NCBI RefSeq assembly: GCF_000003815.2
Contig: NC_049987.1
Location: 10,170,612-10,234,611 of the forward strand
Source: Branchiostoma floridae
Lineage: Eukaryota; Chordata; Leptocardii; Amphioxiformes; Branchiostomatidae
Length of the DNA: 64,000 nucleotides
Direction of reading: 5' to 3'
Positions 51,510 to 62,400 of this stretch are shown here, piece after piece. Below the pieces are notes generated by a model. The model saw nothing but the letters and a program-made list of their open reading frames with translations, was not told where the DNA came from and searched no databases. The position numbers were made by a program, and so were the translations under genes. Every line of letters starts with the position of its first letter. Positions within the stretch are counted from its first letter, which is position 1.

Positions 51510-52330
51510 TATGTGGCACTATATAATCGGTATAGAGATCAACATGTTGTAATTTATTGGCACCCTACACACTAGTACTAGACAGCGATAAACGAATGAA
51601 AGACCTTTATTGTACATTATTGCCTCGAAGGGCTAGGTACAGGTCACTGATAGCATGACATAACAGACATTAAAAAGCCAACCATAATTTGAGACAGCAA
51701 AATTGACTTGAGTGACCCTAGATTTTATTTTGGAATATCAATCAATATGATACAAAAGGCATGATATAAATTTAACTGAATAAAAATTATCTATGAATAT
51801 TGTTGATCAATCTGTCAAATATTTGGTCTCTCCGATGACAGCCCATTATGGAAAGGTGGTGTTATGGATTCTAGAGACATTATTTTCAATCTATACAGTG
51901 CATGCATAACGTACTGATTATGGGGGAGGGGGGCAGGCTATTTTTAATAGCTCGTGTATTCGTATGCATGATTGTCCATACTGTGGTCTTTAATCTAAGT
52001 AAGAGATTTCTGCAGCCTTTTTTAAACATTTCCATTTGGCTGTTCCTTGCAGTTCACAAAATCACCATACCTGTGAAATGATTTCGTCATAGTAGTCCCA
52101 CCGGTACAAAATTTCGGACCCGCCCTTCCCATAGCACTAACAGGTTTTATGGACTAATCTTAAATCTAGCAGGCATATAAAGGAGATACATAAAAGTGGG
52201 TCACCTTGAATATACTCCTGTCATGATATCAGATCCTGTGCGTCCCATACCGCGGAGAAATGTGACATTTTCTGTAGCAGATTGGTGTAAACTTGGCTCT
52301 GTCGTAATGTTGTTCCGCCATTTTGGACCT
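51510..52330 (-). promoter_or_regulatory. LRRK upstream region with possible 5' UTR exon and YY1-like site
   Basis: Minus-strand AAAATGGCGG at about 52316-52325 fits the YY1 motif often found at start sites. A CAG then GTATGG donor-like site at about 52071 could end a non-coding first exon. A LINE 3' tail lies between (51592-51668). All inference. Confidence 0.3.
51592..51668 (-). mobile_element. LINE 3' tail fragment
   Basis: Minus strand reads TAGCCCTTCGAGGCAATAAT then GTACAATAAAGGTCTTTCAT, the type of 3' terminus seen in non-LTR elements. No coding part is left. Confidence 0.5.
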
Positions 52331-53624
52331 TTGGAATAAACCATTGGAATTCGATGTCTACTAACGTTTATTTACCTAATCTATACAGAAAGCGCTGCCA
52401 GAAAAAAATACAATCTATAGATTGATAAATGAAAAACAGTTGTTATGTTTACTGAATAAAAAATAAGGCTTAATTTGGTGTCCTGTTTGTAGTAAAAATG
52501 TAGCAATATTGTAGAAATTACCCAAAACAAAGTAGTATATTCCGTGAGGTGTGATTGGCGAGCCTGGCGCGGGAAATTTTGACGTGATTATTACTAGTAC
52601 TTGCCAACAAGGAGGTTAGGTTTTTGCTATCGTTTGAATGTTTGTTTACAAGAATGTATGTATGCATATTTGCATTTGTGGATGAACAGGATATAGAATA
52701 GGACGTATGGATTATCTTGATATTTGTCCTGGTGGGTCTTAGCGTTCATTGGTGCATAATTAAAACCTTTTCCAGCTGTGGTATAATCACTGAATGTTCC
52801 TGTTTCTGGGACTGCACCTGCGTAGCGAAGATCTACCAACTACTGCAGGGATGGGGGAGAGCTTTTGAATTTATACAAGTCATACATCTAGCCAGAACAA
52901 CTGCAACGTGTATTCAAGAACTCTCTCCTCAAGGAAAGTTATACAAACCGCGCGCAAAGATCCCTACAGAGTTTTGATAGCATGCTAGCAGCAAATTCAT
53001 CTCTTGATTAATTACCCCTCCAAAAGAAAATGTAACAGTACACGCTATAACCATTAAACATGAAGGTGGCTCTTTAGAAATGTCTTGTTTAATTTGACAA
53101 ACACATTAAGAAACGGACCCCACAAGTCTTTATACCCTTAAAGATAATACAATATATGTACTATATTTGTTTTTATGTTTCACAGAGTGGACTAATTCTA
53201 ACAATAGCATAACACTCACTTATTTTTTTACCGAATAACAAAATGTTACAGTCCAAACGACCCTTTTCCATTGACCAATCACAAGCTAAAAGCGTGATCT
53301 GAAATTCCGTTCATTTTGCGCCAGGCATTACCAGGCTGCATCTTGGCAGATAAACAACCTACAGACGGCGCAAGGTTGGATCGCGATCGGCGGCACATCA
53401 AGTAAGAATTTTCTCCTCGCCTAGCGGTAGAATAACACTACAGGTTAACCTGTACAGTTTCCGCAGAAAACTCGTCTTATATAACATAAAGATTCCTTTT
53501 TTCATCATATTTCCGCAAGATTTTACTGAAACGTCTTTGTGTGCGTGTGAAACTTTCCTATCAGTAATTCTGTACAAGTCCCTCAATTATTATTTTGCTG
53601 ATAAATGTGCACGTGGTACTGACG
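52331..53624. other. Spacer upstream of LRRK
   Basis: No gene that I can support. AT-rich with scattered GCGCGGGAAATTTTG and CCAATCACA motifs that could belong to a promoter. Confidence 0.4.
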
Positions 53625-53802
53625 TAGTCTCTACCAGACTCTGCTCTGGATCGCTGGAAAAATCGTAGAAATGGAACAAATAGAGGAGTAAGCCGGCCAG
53701 AGGAATATAACCGGCCAGGGAAATGTTCCCTGGCCGGTTATATTCCTCTCTATTTGTTCCATTTCTACGATTTTCCAGCGATCCGGAGTCTGGTAGAGAC
53801 TA
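53625..53802. mobile_element. 178-bp snap-back element with 9-bp target duplication
   Basis: Starts TAGTCTCTACCAGACTC and ends with its complement; the arms stay complementary almost to the centre (AACCGGCCAGGG and CCCTGGCCGGTT). GTACTGACG occurs directly outside both ends (53616-53624 and 53803-53811). A 9-bp duplication suggests a Mutator-like, or 8-9 bp-type, transposase. Confidence 0.85.
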
Positions 53803-53901
53803 GTACTGACGACTACCAAAACTGAGTCAACTTTTACGTTTCTATGGAAGTTTAAGCAATTTTCTCTCAAGAATTGTATTAGATAAAAAGCGCGGGTCCA
53901 T

Positions 53902-53934
53902 CCAAGGACGTTACATCAGATGTAACGTCCTTGG
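53902..53934. repeat. 33-bp perfect palindrome with direct-repeat flanks
   Basis: CCAAGGACGTTACATC is followed by one base and its exact complement. GGTCCATCCA appears at both edges (53895-53904 and 53933-53942). Confidence 0.85.
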
Positions 53935-54047
53935 TCCATCCAATCACAAACAAGCACTGTGATCCATGGCATGCGTCACAACATGTCGAGTGAAATTGTA
54001 GGTCAGAACTGCATTTCTTTCCTGAAAGTTTCCTCAGAATTATGAAT

Positions 54048-54506
54048 GCACAGTTCCCGCCCGCTGTTCATGCAGTATTTCCCGCTAAAAGTTCGTAATT
54101 AAATGTTTGAGCATATTTAGACCAAAAAAGTCAGTTTTCTCAGAAGCGTACCACAGAACCATCGTGAAATGTCTTCCAGAATCTAGCAATTGTCAGTCTT
54201 GTGTGATTTTTATCGTAAAACGTGAGAAAAAAAAGTGACTACCGTATCCAGCCCTCCGTCCGCAGCAATAAATGCACAGTCCCCGGCTGCGGGTTAACTG
54301 CATTTCCCGCCATGCGCCAATGGCCTGTTGCATGCTACAGCTTTGGCTGAACACGTTAATAGCGTTTTTTTTAAACAGTCTTTGTCTCTAGTCTGTTATA
54401 CTTCATATTTTCATGGTTATTGTTTAAGATATGGCGTACCAATACCGTCGTGTCCGCAACGTATCGATAGATCCTGTGTTTGCCGTAGAATTTGCAGTTC
54501 CCGCCG
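54048..54506. promoter_or_regulatory. Cluster of four E2F-like TTCCCGC motifs
   Basis: GTTCCCGCCC (about 54052), TTTCCCGCTA (about 54076), TTTCCCGCCA (about 54303) and GTTCCCGCCG (about 54494), with CCAAT elements at 53938 and 54315. It may be the promoter of the + strand exons that follow. Inference from motifs only. Confidence 0.3.
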
Positions 54507-54701
54507 CCTTATCCCAACGCTCCCTTCTCAGTGAATGGGGAGTAATTGAACGGTCGTTCATTTAGCGGCCCAGGTCTGCCAGATCTTCTAGCACCCATTC
54601 TGCATTTTTATATCATTTACTCAGTCTTTGTACTCAGCTGATCTAGACTTTAGATCCCTTTTCTTGAAATTCCTCATGACACCTGTTTTTCCCACTTGCA
54701 G

Positions 54702-55123
54702 CTCAAAAGCGCCGACTGGCTGAAGACCGGCAAACTGCAAAACAGTCTAATAGAAGACAAGCGGACGTCGACGTTCCATATCTCGTAAGCTATCAAGTTT
54801 ACAGACATTGCAGACATTTTCAGAACATCAAATATTGGCCTTATACTTCCAATTTGAATGATTTCAAGCACCAATTCCATACCTGTTTCTCTTATTCATT
54901 GCATCAGCACATTCTGGTATATAAACAGAAGAAGTACAGACAACTTTAACCATGTTTGTATTTCCTGTACGTATACATTTCCTCCATCACATTTGTGTGT
55001 AGTATATATACACTGTTTTTTTTTCATACAGCTGCGCCTCCCAGTGGTGGAAGAAGGCACCGCGGCAATGCTATTCACGCTCTGGCTGAATCTGAACTGG
55101 AAGGATGGACGCCGTCTGACCAG
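54702..55123 (+). CDS. Two candidate coding exons of an unrecognised gene
   Basis: 54702-54784 has a CTTGCAG acceptor and GTAAGC donor and reads QKRRLAEDRQTAKQSNRRQA then DVDVPYL. 55032-55123 has a CATACAG acceptor and a GC-type donor (CAG then GCAAGT). In the matching phase it reads LRLPVVEEGTAAMLFTLWLN then LNWKDGRRLT. An alternative frame of the second exon is also open (APPSGGRRHRGNAIHALAES). The region downstream is satellite, so any remaining exons are beyond it or lost. I do not recognise the protein and a relic is possible. Confidence 0.3.
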
Positions 55124-55149
55124 GCAAGTTATTTTGTCTTTTTGCAAGC

Positions 55150-56770
55150 ATGCGATTCAGCGCTTTCGACACTGCGTTTCATCTGGAGCGAGCGTGCATT
55201 TGGATACGCGCCATTTTCGAGGCATCGGTCATTTTAACATTTGATCTGCACCTGATCTTTTCCTGATCAAGATATTTTCTCGGTATTTTCAAGCCTTTTC
55301 GAGCTTGCGTGTCATTTGGAGCGATGGTATATTTGGATACGTGCCATTTTCGAGGCATCGGTCATGTTCACATTTTGATCTTCATCCGATCTTTTCCTGA
55401 TCAAGAGGTCTTCGTGGTATTTTCAGCCTTTTTGAGCTTGTGTGTCATTTGGAGCGATGATATATTTGGATACGCGCCATTTTCGAGGCACCGGTCATGT
55501 TCACATTTTGATCTGCATCCGATCTTTTCCTGATCACGATATTTTCGCGGTATTTTCAAGCCTTTCCGACCTTGTGTGTCATTTGGAGCGATATTTGGAT
55601 CCGCGTCATCTTTGGGGCACCGGGCATTTTCACATTTTGATCTGAACCCGATCTTTTCCTCATCACGAGTTGTTCGCGATATTTTCAAGCAATTTCGAGC
55701 TTATGTCATTTGGAGCGATGGTATATTTGGATTCGCGCCATTTTCAAGGCACCGGTCATGTTCACATTTTGATCTGCATCCGACCTTTTCCTGATCACGA
55801 TTTTCGCGGTATTGTCACGCCTTTCCGACCTTGTGTGTCATTTGGAGCGATGGTATATTTGGATCCGCGTCATCTTTGGGGCACCGGGCATTTTCACATT
55901 TTGATCTGAACCCGATCTTTTCCTCATCACGAGATGTTCGCTGTATTTTCAAACCTTTTCGAGATCGTCATTTGGAGCGATGTATATTTGGATACGCGCC
56001 ATTTTTGAGGCACCGGTCATTTTCACATTTTGATTTGCACTTGATCTTTTCCTGATCAAGAGATTTTCGCGGTATTTTCAAGCCTTTTCGAGATTGTGTT
56101 ATTTGGAGCGATGGTATATTTGGATACGCGCCATTTTCGAGGCACCGGTCATGTTCACATTTTGATCTGCACCTGATCTTTTCCTGATCAAGAGATTTTC
56201 GCGGTATTTTCAAGCCTTTTCGAGCTTGCGTGTCATTTGGAGCGATGGTATATCTGGATACGCGCCATTTTCGAGGCACCGGTCATGTTCACATTTTGAT
56301 CTGCCTCCGATCTTTTCCTCATCACGAGATTTTCGCGGTATTTTCCATCCTTTTCGAGATCGTCATTTGGAGGGATGGTATATTTGGATTCGCGCCATTT
56401 TCGAGGCACCGGTCATGTTCACATTTTGATCTGCATCCGACCTTTTCCTGATCACGATTTTCGCGGTATTGTCACGCCTTTCCGACCTTGTGTGTCATTT
56501 GGAGCGATGGTATATTTGGATCCGCGTCATCTTTGGGGCACCGGGCATTTTCACATTTTGATCTGAACCCGATCTTTTCCTCATCACGAGATTTTCGCGA
56601 TATTTTCAAGCCTTTTCGAGATTGTTATTTGGAGCGATGGTATATTTGGATACGCGCCATTGTCGAGGCACCGGCGGTCGTCTTTACATTTTGATCTGCA
56701 TCCGATCTTTTCCCGATCACGAGATTTTCGCGGTATTTTCAAGCCTATTTGAATTTGAAACTTACAATTT
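55150..56770. repeat. About 131-bp satellite-like array, 12 copies, with higher-order pattern
   Basis: Units carry TCATTTGGAGCGATGG, GCGCCATTTTCGAGGCACCG, CATTTTGATCTGCATCCGAT and TTTTCGCGGTATTTTCAAG. Starts lie near 55181, 55310, 55443, 55577, 55706, 55837, 55970, 56100, 56234, 56362, 56496 and 56624. The units at about 55706-55910 and 56362-56567 are nearly identical, offset by 657 bp (five monomers). Open frames on both strands through the array are repeat artefacts. Confidence 0.93.
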
Positions 56771-57190
56771 TCGAGCATTGTCACGGTCGAGCTTGCATTT
56801 CAAGTGAACATACATTTAGATCCCGCACTTTTCGAGGCTCTAGAAATTTCCACATATTTTGATCGACGTTCCGTCTTTTCTAGAGATTTTCGCGAATTTG
56901 AAGCGTACAGTTTTGGGGGCATTTTCGCGATCGAGCTTGCATTTGAAGCGAACATACATTTGGATCCCGCAATGTTCGAAGCACCAGCTGCAGGAATTTG
57001 GGATTGTGATCGACATTCCGGCTTTTCTTCTGGAGATTTTCGCAGAATTTCAAACGTACAGTTTTCGAGCGTGTATAGTGATCATGCATTTAGTTCCCAA
57101 CATTTTCGAGACACGGAGAATTCTGCACTTTGTAATCGACATTTCGTCTTTTCTTGCAGTTCATCACGGAATTGAAACGTACAATTTCAA
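56771..57190. repeat. Diverged edge of the array
   Basis: Looser repeats of CATTTGGATCCCGCAATGTTC and TTTTCTAGAGATTTTCGCG type motifs continue the array with much more divergence. No gene support. Confidence 0.5.
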
Positions 57191-58330
57191 GCAAGTTAAC
57201 CACATCTAACCTCAACTTAAAATGTTGATTTTTAAAAAGTGTCAGAAATTGGCAAACTATGGTATCATTGGAAAGGTCTCTTTGTGGGGAGTTGAACACT
57301 ACAATCCGTTTTTTGATAGCTCTTGTTATAGGCGAGTTATTCGCGTTTATAGCGAAGTCCCCCTAACCGCGACCCAAAATGTTGATTTTTAAAAAGTGTC
57401 CGAAATAGGCAAACTATGGTATCATTAGAAAGGTCTCTTTGTGGGGAGTTGAACACTACAATCCGTTTTTGATAGCTCTTGTTATAGGCGAGTTATTCGC
57501 GTTTAAAGTTAACCACATCTAACCTCAACTTAAAATGTTGATTTTTAAAAAGTGTTCGAAATAGGCAAACTATGGTATCATTAGAAATGTCTCTTTGTGG
57601 GCAGTTGAACACTGCAATCCGTTTTTTGATAGCTCTTGTTATAGGCGAGTTATTCGCGTTTAAAGTTAACCACATCTAACCTCAACTTAAAATGTTGATT
57701 TTTAAAAAAGTGTCACAAATTGGCAAACTATGGTATCATTGGAAAGGTCTCTTTGTGGGGAGTTGAACACTACAATCCGTTTATTGATAGCTCTTGTTAT
57801 AGGCGAGTTATTCGCGTTTATAGCTAAGTCCCCCTAACCGCGACCCAAAAAGTTTATTTTTTAAAAGTGTCAGAAATTGGCAAACTATGGTATCATTGGA
57901 AAGGTCTCTTTGTGGGGAGTTGAACACTACAATCCGTTTTTTGATAGCTCTTGTTATAGGCGAATTATTCGCATTTATAGCTAAGTCCCCCTAACCGCGA
58001 CCCAAAATGTTGATTTTTAAAAAGTGTCCGAAATAGACAAACTATGGTATCATTGGAAAGGTCTCTTTGTGGGGAGTTGAACACTACAATCCGTTTTTTG
58101 ATAGCTCTTGTTATAGGCGAGTTATTCGCGTTTAAAGTTAACCACATCTAACCTCAACTTAAAATGTTGATTTTTAAAAAAGTGTCAGAAATATGCAAAC
58201 TATGGTATCATTGGAAAGTCTCTTTGTGGGGAGTTGACACTACAATCCGTTTTTTGATAGCTCTTGTTCTTAATAGGCTGAGTTATTCGCATTTATAGCA
58301 ATTATCTGCACGCTCCCAATGACGGACTAG
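57190..58330. repeat. About 157-bp satellite array, 7 copies, two alternating spacer types
   Basis: The core contains TTGATTTTTAAAAAGTGTC, GGCAAACTATGGTATCATT, GGTCTCTTTGTGGGGAGTTG and TTATAGGCGAGTTATTCGCG. Copies lie near 57222, 57379, 57539, 57697, 57853, 58010 and 58169. Spacer A (AGTTAACCACATCTAACC) and spacer B (AAGTCCCCCTAACCGCGACC) occur in the order A B A A B B A. The array ends about 40 bp before an assembly gap. Confidence 0.95.
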
Positions 58331-58369
58331 AGACTGTGCTGGGCTGGTAAACTTTAATAACGAAGCATA

Positions 58370-58469
58370 NNNNNNNNNNNNNNNNNNNNNNNNNNNNNNN
58401 NNNNNNNNNNNNNNNNNNNNNNNNNNNNNNNNNNNNNNNNNNNNNNNNNNNNNNNNNNNNNNNNNNNNN
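58370..58469. other. Assembly gap, 100 N
   Basis: Exactly 100 N, the usual placeholder for unknown length. It follows a satellite array, so missing or collapsed repeat is likely. Confidence 0.99.
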
Positions 58470-59478
58470 GCAACCGAGGAACAGAGCATTAAGCATACAA
58501 ATGACGATAACAGCTCGCATCACGATATTGCAGCAATGGTTATACGAACAGATGATGCCGACTTACGAGAAGTAGCGAGTCATATCTGTAGCAATAGAAG
58601 TCCTGCAATGTTATCATACTTGTAGTGTTAAGCGAAAAGGGTAACTTTAGGGGCATTTGGGCTAGTTTTGAACTTTATTAGCCCAGTTTTTTTTTTAAAG
58701 AGAAAGAAAGCGGACCGAGTAAAAGAGTGCGCCTAACAAGAAGGGGGAGACTTAATGATCATTCCAACCCGCACATTAACGAGCGGACTAAAGTTAGCGT
58801 GACATTCGAGGGTAGTTTAACGAGCGGACTAAAGCTAGCGTGACATTCGAGGACGTGCTTATCGTCATCAAAGTTTGCTGCTCTCGTTCTGAATCTGTGG
58901 GAAGAAAAAGACAAAGAAAAATGAGTTGCATGGTAACTTCAGACTACGTTTGCCTGTGGCTATCACGGTGTATTCAACGTGTCGCCCATAATTATGGTGT
59001 TGTCTATCACAATGTGTCAACTATAATTACGATTTATACCTTTGCCCCAAATAATCTGTATGTCACGTCGATGAAGCTTAGCCATCCATGTAATAAGACA
59101 TACTAAAATGCAGTTACTGAAGAAACTGGATACTTTTTGAAACGGTTAGACTTTTCAGATAGCATCTACTATATCTTTTAGTGGTGCTGATAGTGGATGT
59201 TATCTGAACCGTCTGACAGTTTCCAAAATCATATCTACATTGCTTCTAGAGTAGCTGCTATTTGGTATAAGATGCATGTCATTACAGAGAAGCTCAACAC
59301 TCAAGCCTTAACTAGCTCACTCAACGAAAAAGCGCAACATTTTGCAAATCGGAATCATCAGGTGGTAGTCTTTGTGGTTATGTTTCTTTCACGTGCCTCT
59401 TCCCACACACAGATGCAGAGTAATTATCAATCTATTTTAGTAAGTTTATGGTCAGCGTCGACAACATACCGTCCCGCT
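58470..59478. other. Spacer and probable 3' UTR of the secreted-protein gene
   Basis: No exon seen. A two-copy motif ACGAGCGGACTAAAG occurs at 58779 and 58820. The complement of TTTATT at 58674-58679 is a possible minus-strand poly(A) signal for the gene at 59479-63632. Confidence 0.4.
59092..59280. mobile_element. Foldback MITE, full-length relative of 43420-43487
   Basis: Left arm GTAATAAGACATACTAAAAT and GCAGTTACTG; right arm GTAGCTGCTATTTGG. An inner inverted pair is AAACGGTTAGACTTTTCAG and CTGAACCGTCTGACAGTTT. It shares CAGTTTCCAAAATCATAT with the short LRRK-intron copy. Confidence 0.65.
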
Positions 59479-62400
59479 TTACTTCTTCTTCTTCAGCATC
59501 TTGGAGAAAGCCATGATCTTCCTTGCACCGTCTTGCCCGGCAAACTTCGCCACACTGAGACGCACTGTAAGATAAGTAGAAAGGGTGGTTTTGATAACAA
59601 ATAAAGTTCACTGTCTAGATATAAGCTTCTTGCACTCGCCTGTTGGTAGACGAATCTGTATTTTTGTCAATATTTAGCGCAGAGTTTATTTGTTAAAAGT
59701 CAGCGCCAGTTGTGTCTGTTGAAGATGGCTACAACTTTTACGTAACCCTGTAAATAACAGAGCAAGGTAAATCTAGATAAATCCCGCTGTATTATCGGTA
59801 ATGCCACAATCGTGCTCCTTGACGTGACAACATCATTGCATTTATGTGTTTGAATGGCGCAGTAAGCTTTGCGTGCACAACGTTGACGTGGGCAGCACTA
59901 ATCATTGGATTCAAGTATCCCAGTCTGTAAGTTGCTGAATACACTCATTGTCTAAGGTGTGTTTGAGGAATTTTGGGTGGCGCCTGTGTTGTACGTGTCT
60001 GTGATGCCACGTCCAGATAAACATTTCATCGGAACGGACAGATAAATGGGATAATGTTCCTACATTCTACCGTGTGAAGCAATGGACCCGAGAGACAGTG
60101 AGAGCGCAGTGAAAAGGAATGTCTTTGACTGAAAGAGTTACAAAGAGGATATTTTCCAAACAGAGAGAATTTACTGTCGGAAACAAGACTCTTGGAGGGC
60201 TTTTATATGGCCAAGCCATGAAAAAATAAATTATGTGAACTTAAAACAGCCCAGAAGATGTCAATGTTTTACCGAAACTTGTGGCATTTGTAGTAGTGTA
60301 CTTGTCGAAGTCATTCAACTGACTTCATCATTAGAGAAGTAGCTCAAGTTCTACACTGCTGAAACTGGTTTCAAAACATTCAGAATCAGCATGAATCTTA
60401 TAAATTCATAAACTTTTAAACATATTATGGTAACATACAGGGGCTTGATTGTCGGTACTTGAATAGAGCCTCAGTTAGAATTTGGTGCATTATCACATTT
60501 GTTAAATGTGCGTGCAAATACACTCAGCGAAAGTTACAAGTAAACCATCGCAAAGTTGTCTGAAAACGCAGTGGAGCGTAAGCGACACATTGGGCCATGC
60601 TTCCGACTGGGCGAGGTACAAAATCACTATGCACATGTTCGGTAGTGTCGTTACACACATAAATCTTCGTGGTCGTGTTATTCACAGTTTGTGGTCAGTT
60701 CCATGCTACACCTAGATAAGGTGAATAGATATAGGGTATTTTATGAATACCTAACAAGGCTCAAATCATTGATCATTTAGTTTTTAGGTGACAGCCTTTT
60801 AAAAATCAGTAACCATAGGTGACAGGGAAATACAAAAAAAATGTTTGTATGAACATCAGTTCTGATGAAAGTTAAGTACCCATTTATTTCTAGTTCGGAA
60901 TACGAAGGTTTGCCTCATGAGAAACGTTGACAATGTCTTTGTATACAGTCAAACCTGTCCTGAGCAACCACTCAAGGGACCGAGCAAAAGTGGTTGCTGA
61001 GGACAGGTGGTTGCTCCCGACAAGTTGGTTGGTTGGTTGGCGAGCAAAAATAATAAATGATACGGTTTGCATGATATACACCTTTCAGTTAGTTCTCAGG
61101 AAACATATCTACAAGAGATGCACAGTTTTCAATCCCCTGGTGCTGTTATGTAAACAAATTTCAAGAAACCATTGTTTAACAATCAGAGCTGAGTTTGTCT
61201 AACAATCAAACATTGTTTGTTTTGTAGTTGTCTGTTTCCTTGAACAGCCCAAACAAGTGCTTTCAATTTCTCTACCAGTATGTCAAAATTCTCACTGATA
61301 ATCATTTTGCACGGTGCACATTGTCAATATGCTTGACTGATATTTCCTTACATAAAGAAAAGAAGTCAAGGGTAACTGTGCCTAATACATAATTCTTCAT
61401 ATAAAATGGCTGCTAGCGCTGCTGTCAATCAATTTTGGTTGGTTGGGGCAGGTTGAATGCCCCTGTGGGACTGTAAAAAAGTGGTTGCCGGTTGGGGAAG
61501 ACAGGTGGTTGCTTGGGAGGGGGTCTTAACTATGTAAAAATGGACGGGACTGTTTCAATGTGTCCTCTGACGGCAGGTGGTTGCCTGCGCCAGGTGGTTG
61601 CTCGGACAGGTTTCACTGTATTTCAAGGCATAAGGAACACGAATTTGATGGATATTGATAGAATGGTCCATGCCATAAAATTCTTCCATAAAATGTGAAT
61701 TTTGCACTTTATTTCTGGGTGGGGCCGCGGCTTACTTATCATCTCTCGTAAAAAAATGTCGCGCGTCACTCTGTACCATGTGTTTATGCATNNNNNNNNN
61801 NNNNNNNNNNNNNNNNNNNNNNNNNNNNNNNNNNNNNNNNNNNNNNNNNNNNNNNNNNNNNNNNNNNNNNNNNNNNNNNNNNNNNNNNNNNNNNNNNNNN
61901 NNNNNNNNNNNNNNNNNNNNNNNNNNNNNNNNNNNNNNNNNNNNNNNNNNNNNNNNNNNNNNNNNNNNNNNNNNNNNNNNNNNNNNNNNNNNNNNNNNNN
62001 NNNNNNNNNNNNNNNNNNNNNNNNNNNNNNNNNNNNNNNNNNNNNNNNNNNNNNNNNNNNNNNNNNNNNNNNNNNNNNNNNNNNNNNNNNNNNNNNNNNN
62101 NNNNNNNNNNNNNNNNNNNNNNNNNNNNNNNNNNNNNNNNNNNNNNNNNNNNNNNNNNNNNNNNNNNNNNNNNNNNNNNNNNNNNNNNNNNNNNNNNNNN
62201 NNNNNNNNNNNNNNNNNNNNNNNNNNNNAATAGGGATAAGTTGCCTCAGCAAAAGCGACTCCTCTTTAACAGCATGCATGCATTATCTAATATGAAACAT
62301 TTACCACTCCATACTTGATGATGTACACAACAAGTAAAGAGGAAAAATGAAAATAAATGACGAAAACGTACGTTTCTGGTAGTCTTCAGGAGTCATGGTC

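Noticed and set aside
54431-54565. 44-codon ATG frame MAYQYRRVRNVSIDPVF and on
   Set aside because: Short, lies in the E2F-like motif region, has no splice partner in phase that I can defend.
55309-56807. Many overlapping 60-80 codon frames with repeated WSDGIFGYAPFSRH-type text
   Set aside because: The monomer is not a multiple of three and both strands are open, so these are satellite artefacts, not a repeat protein.
61623-62295. Frames of about 150-218 codons
   Set aside because: They exist only because the N run contains no stop codons.
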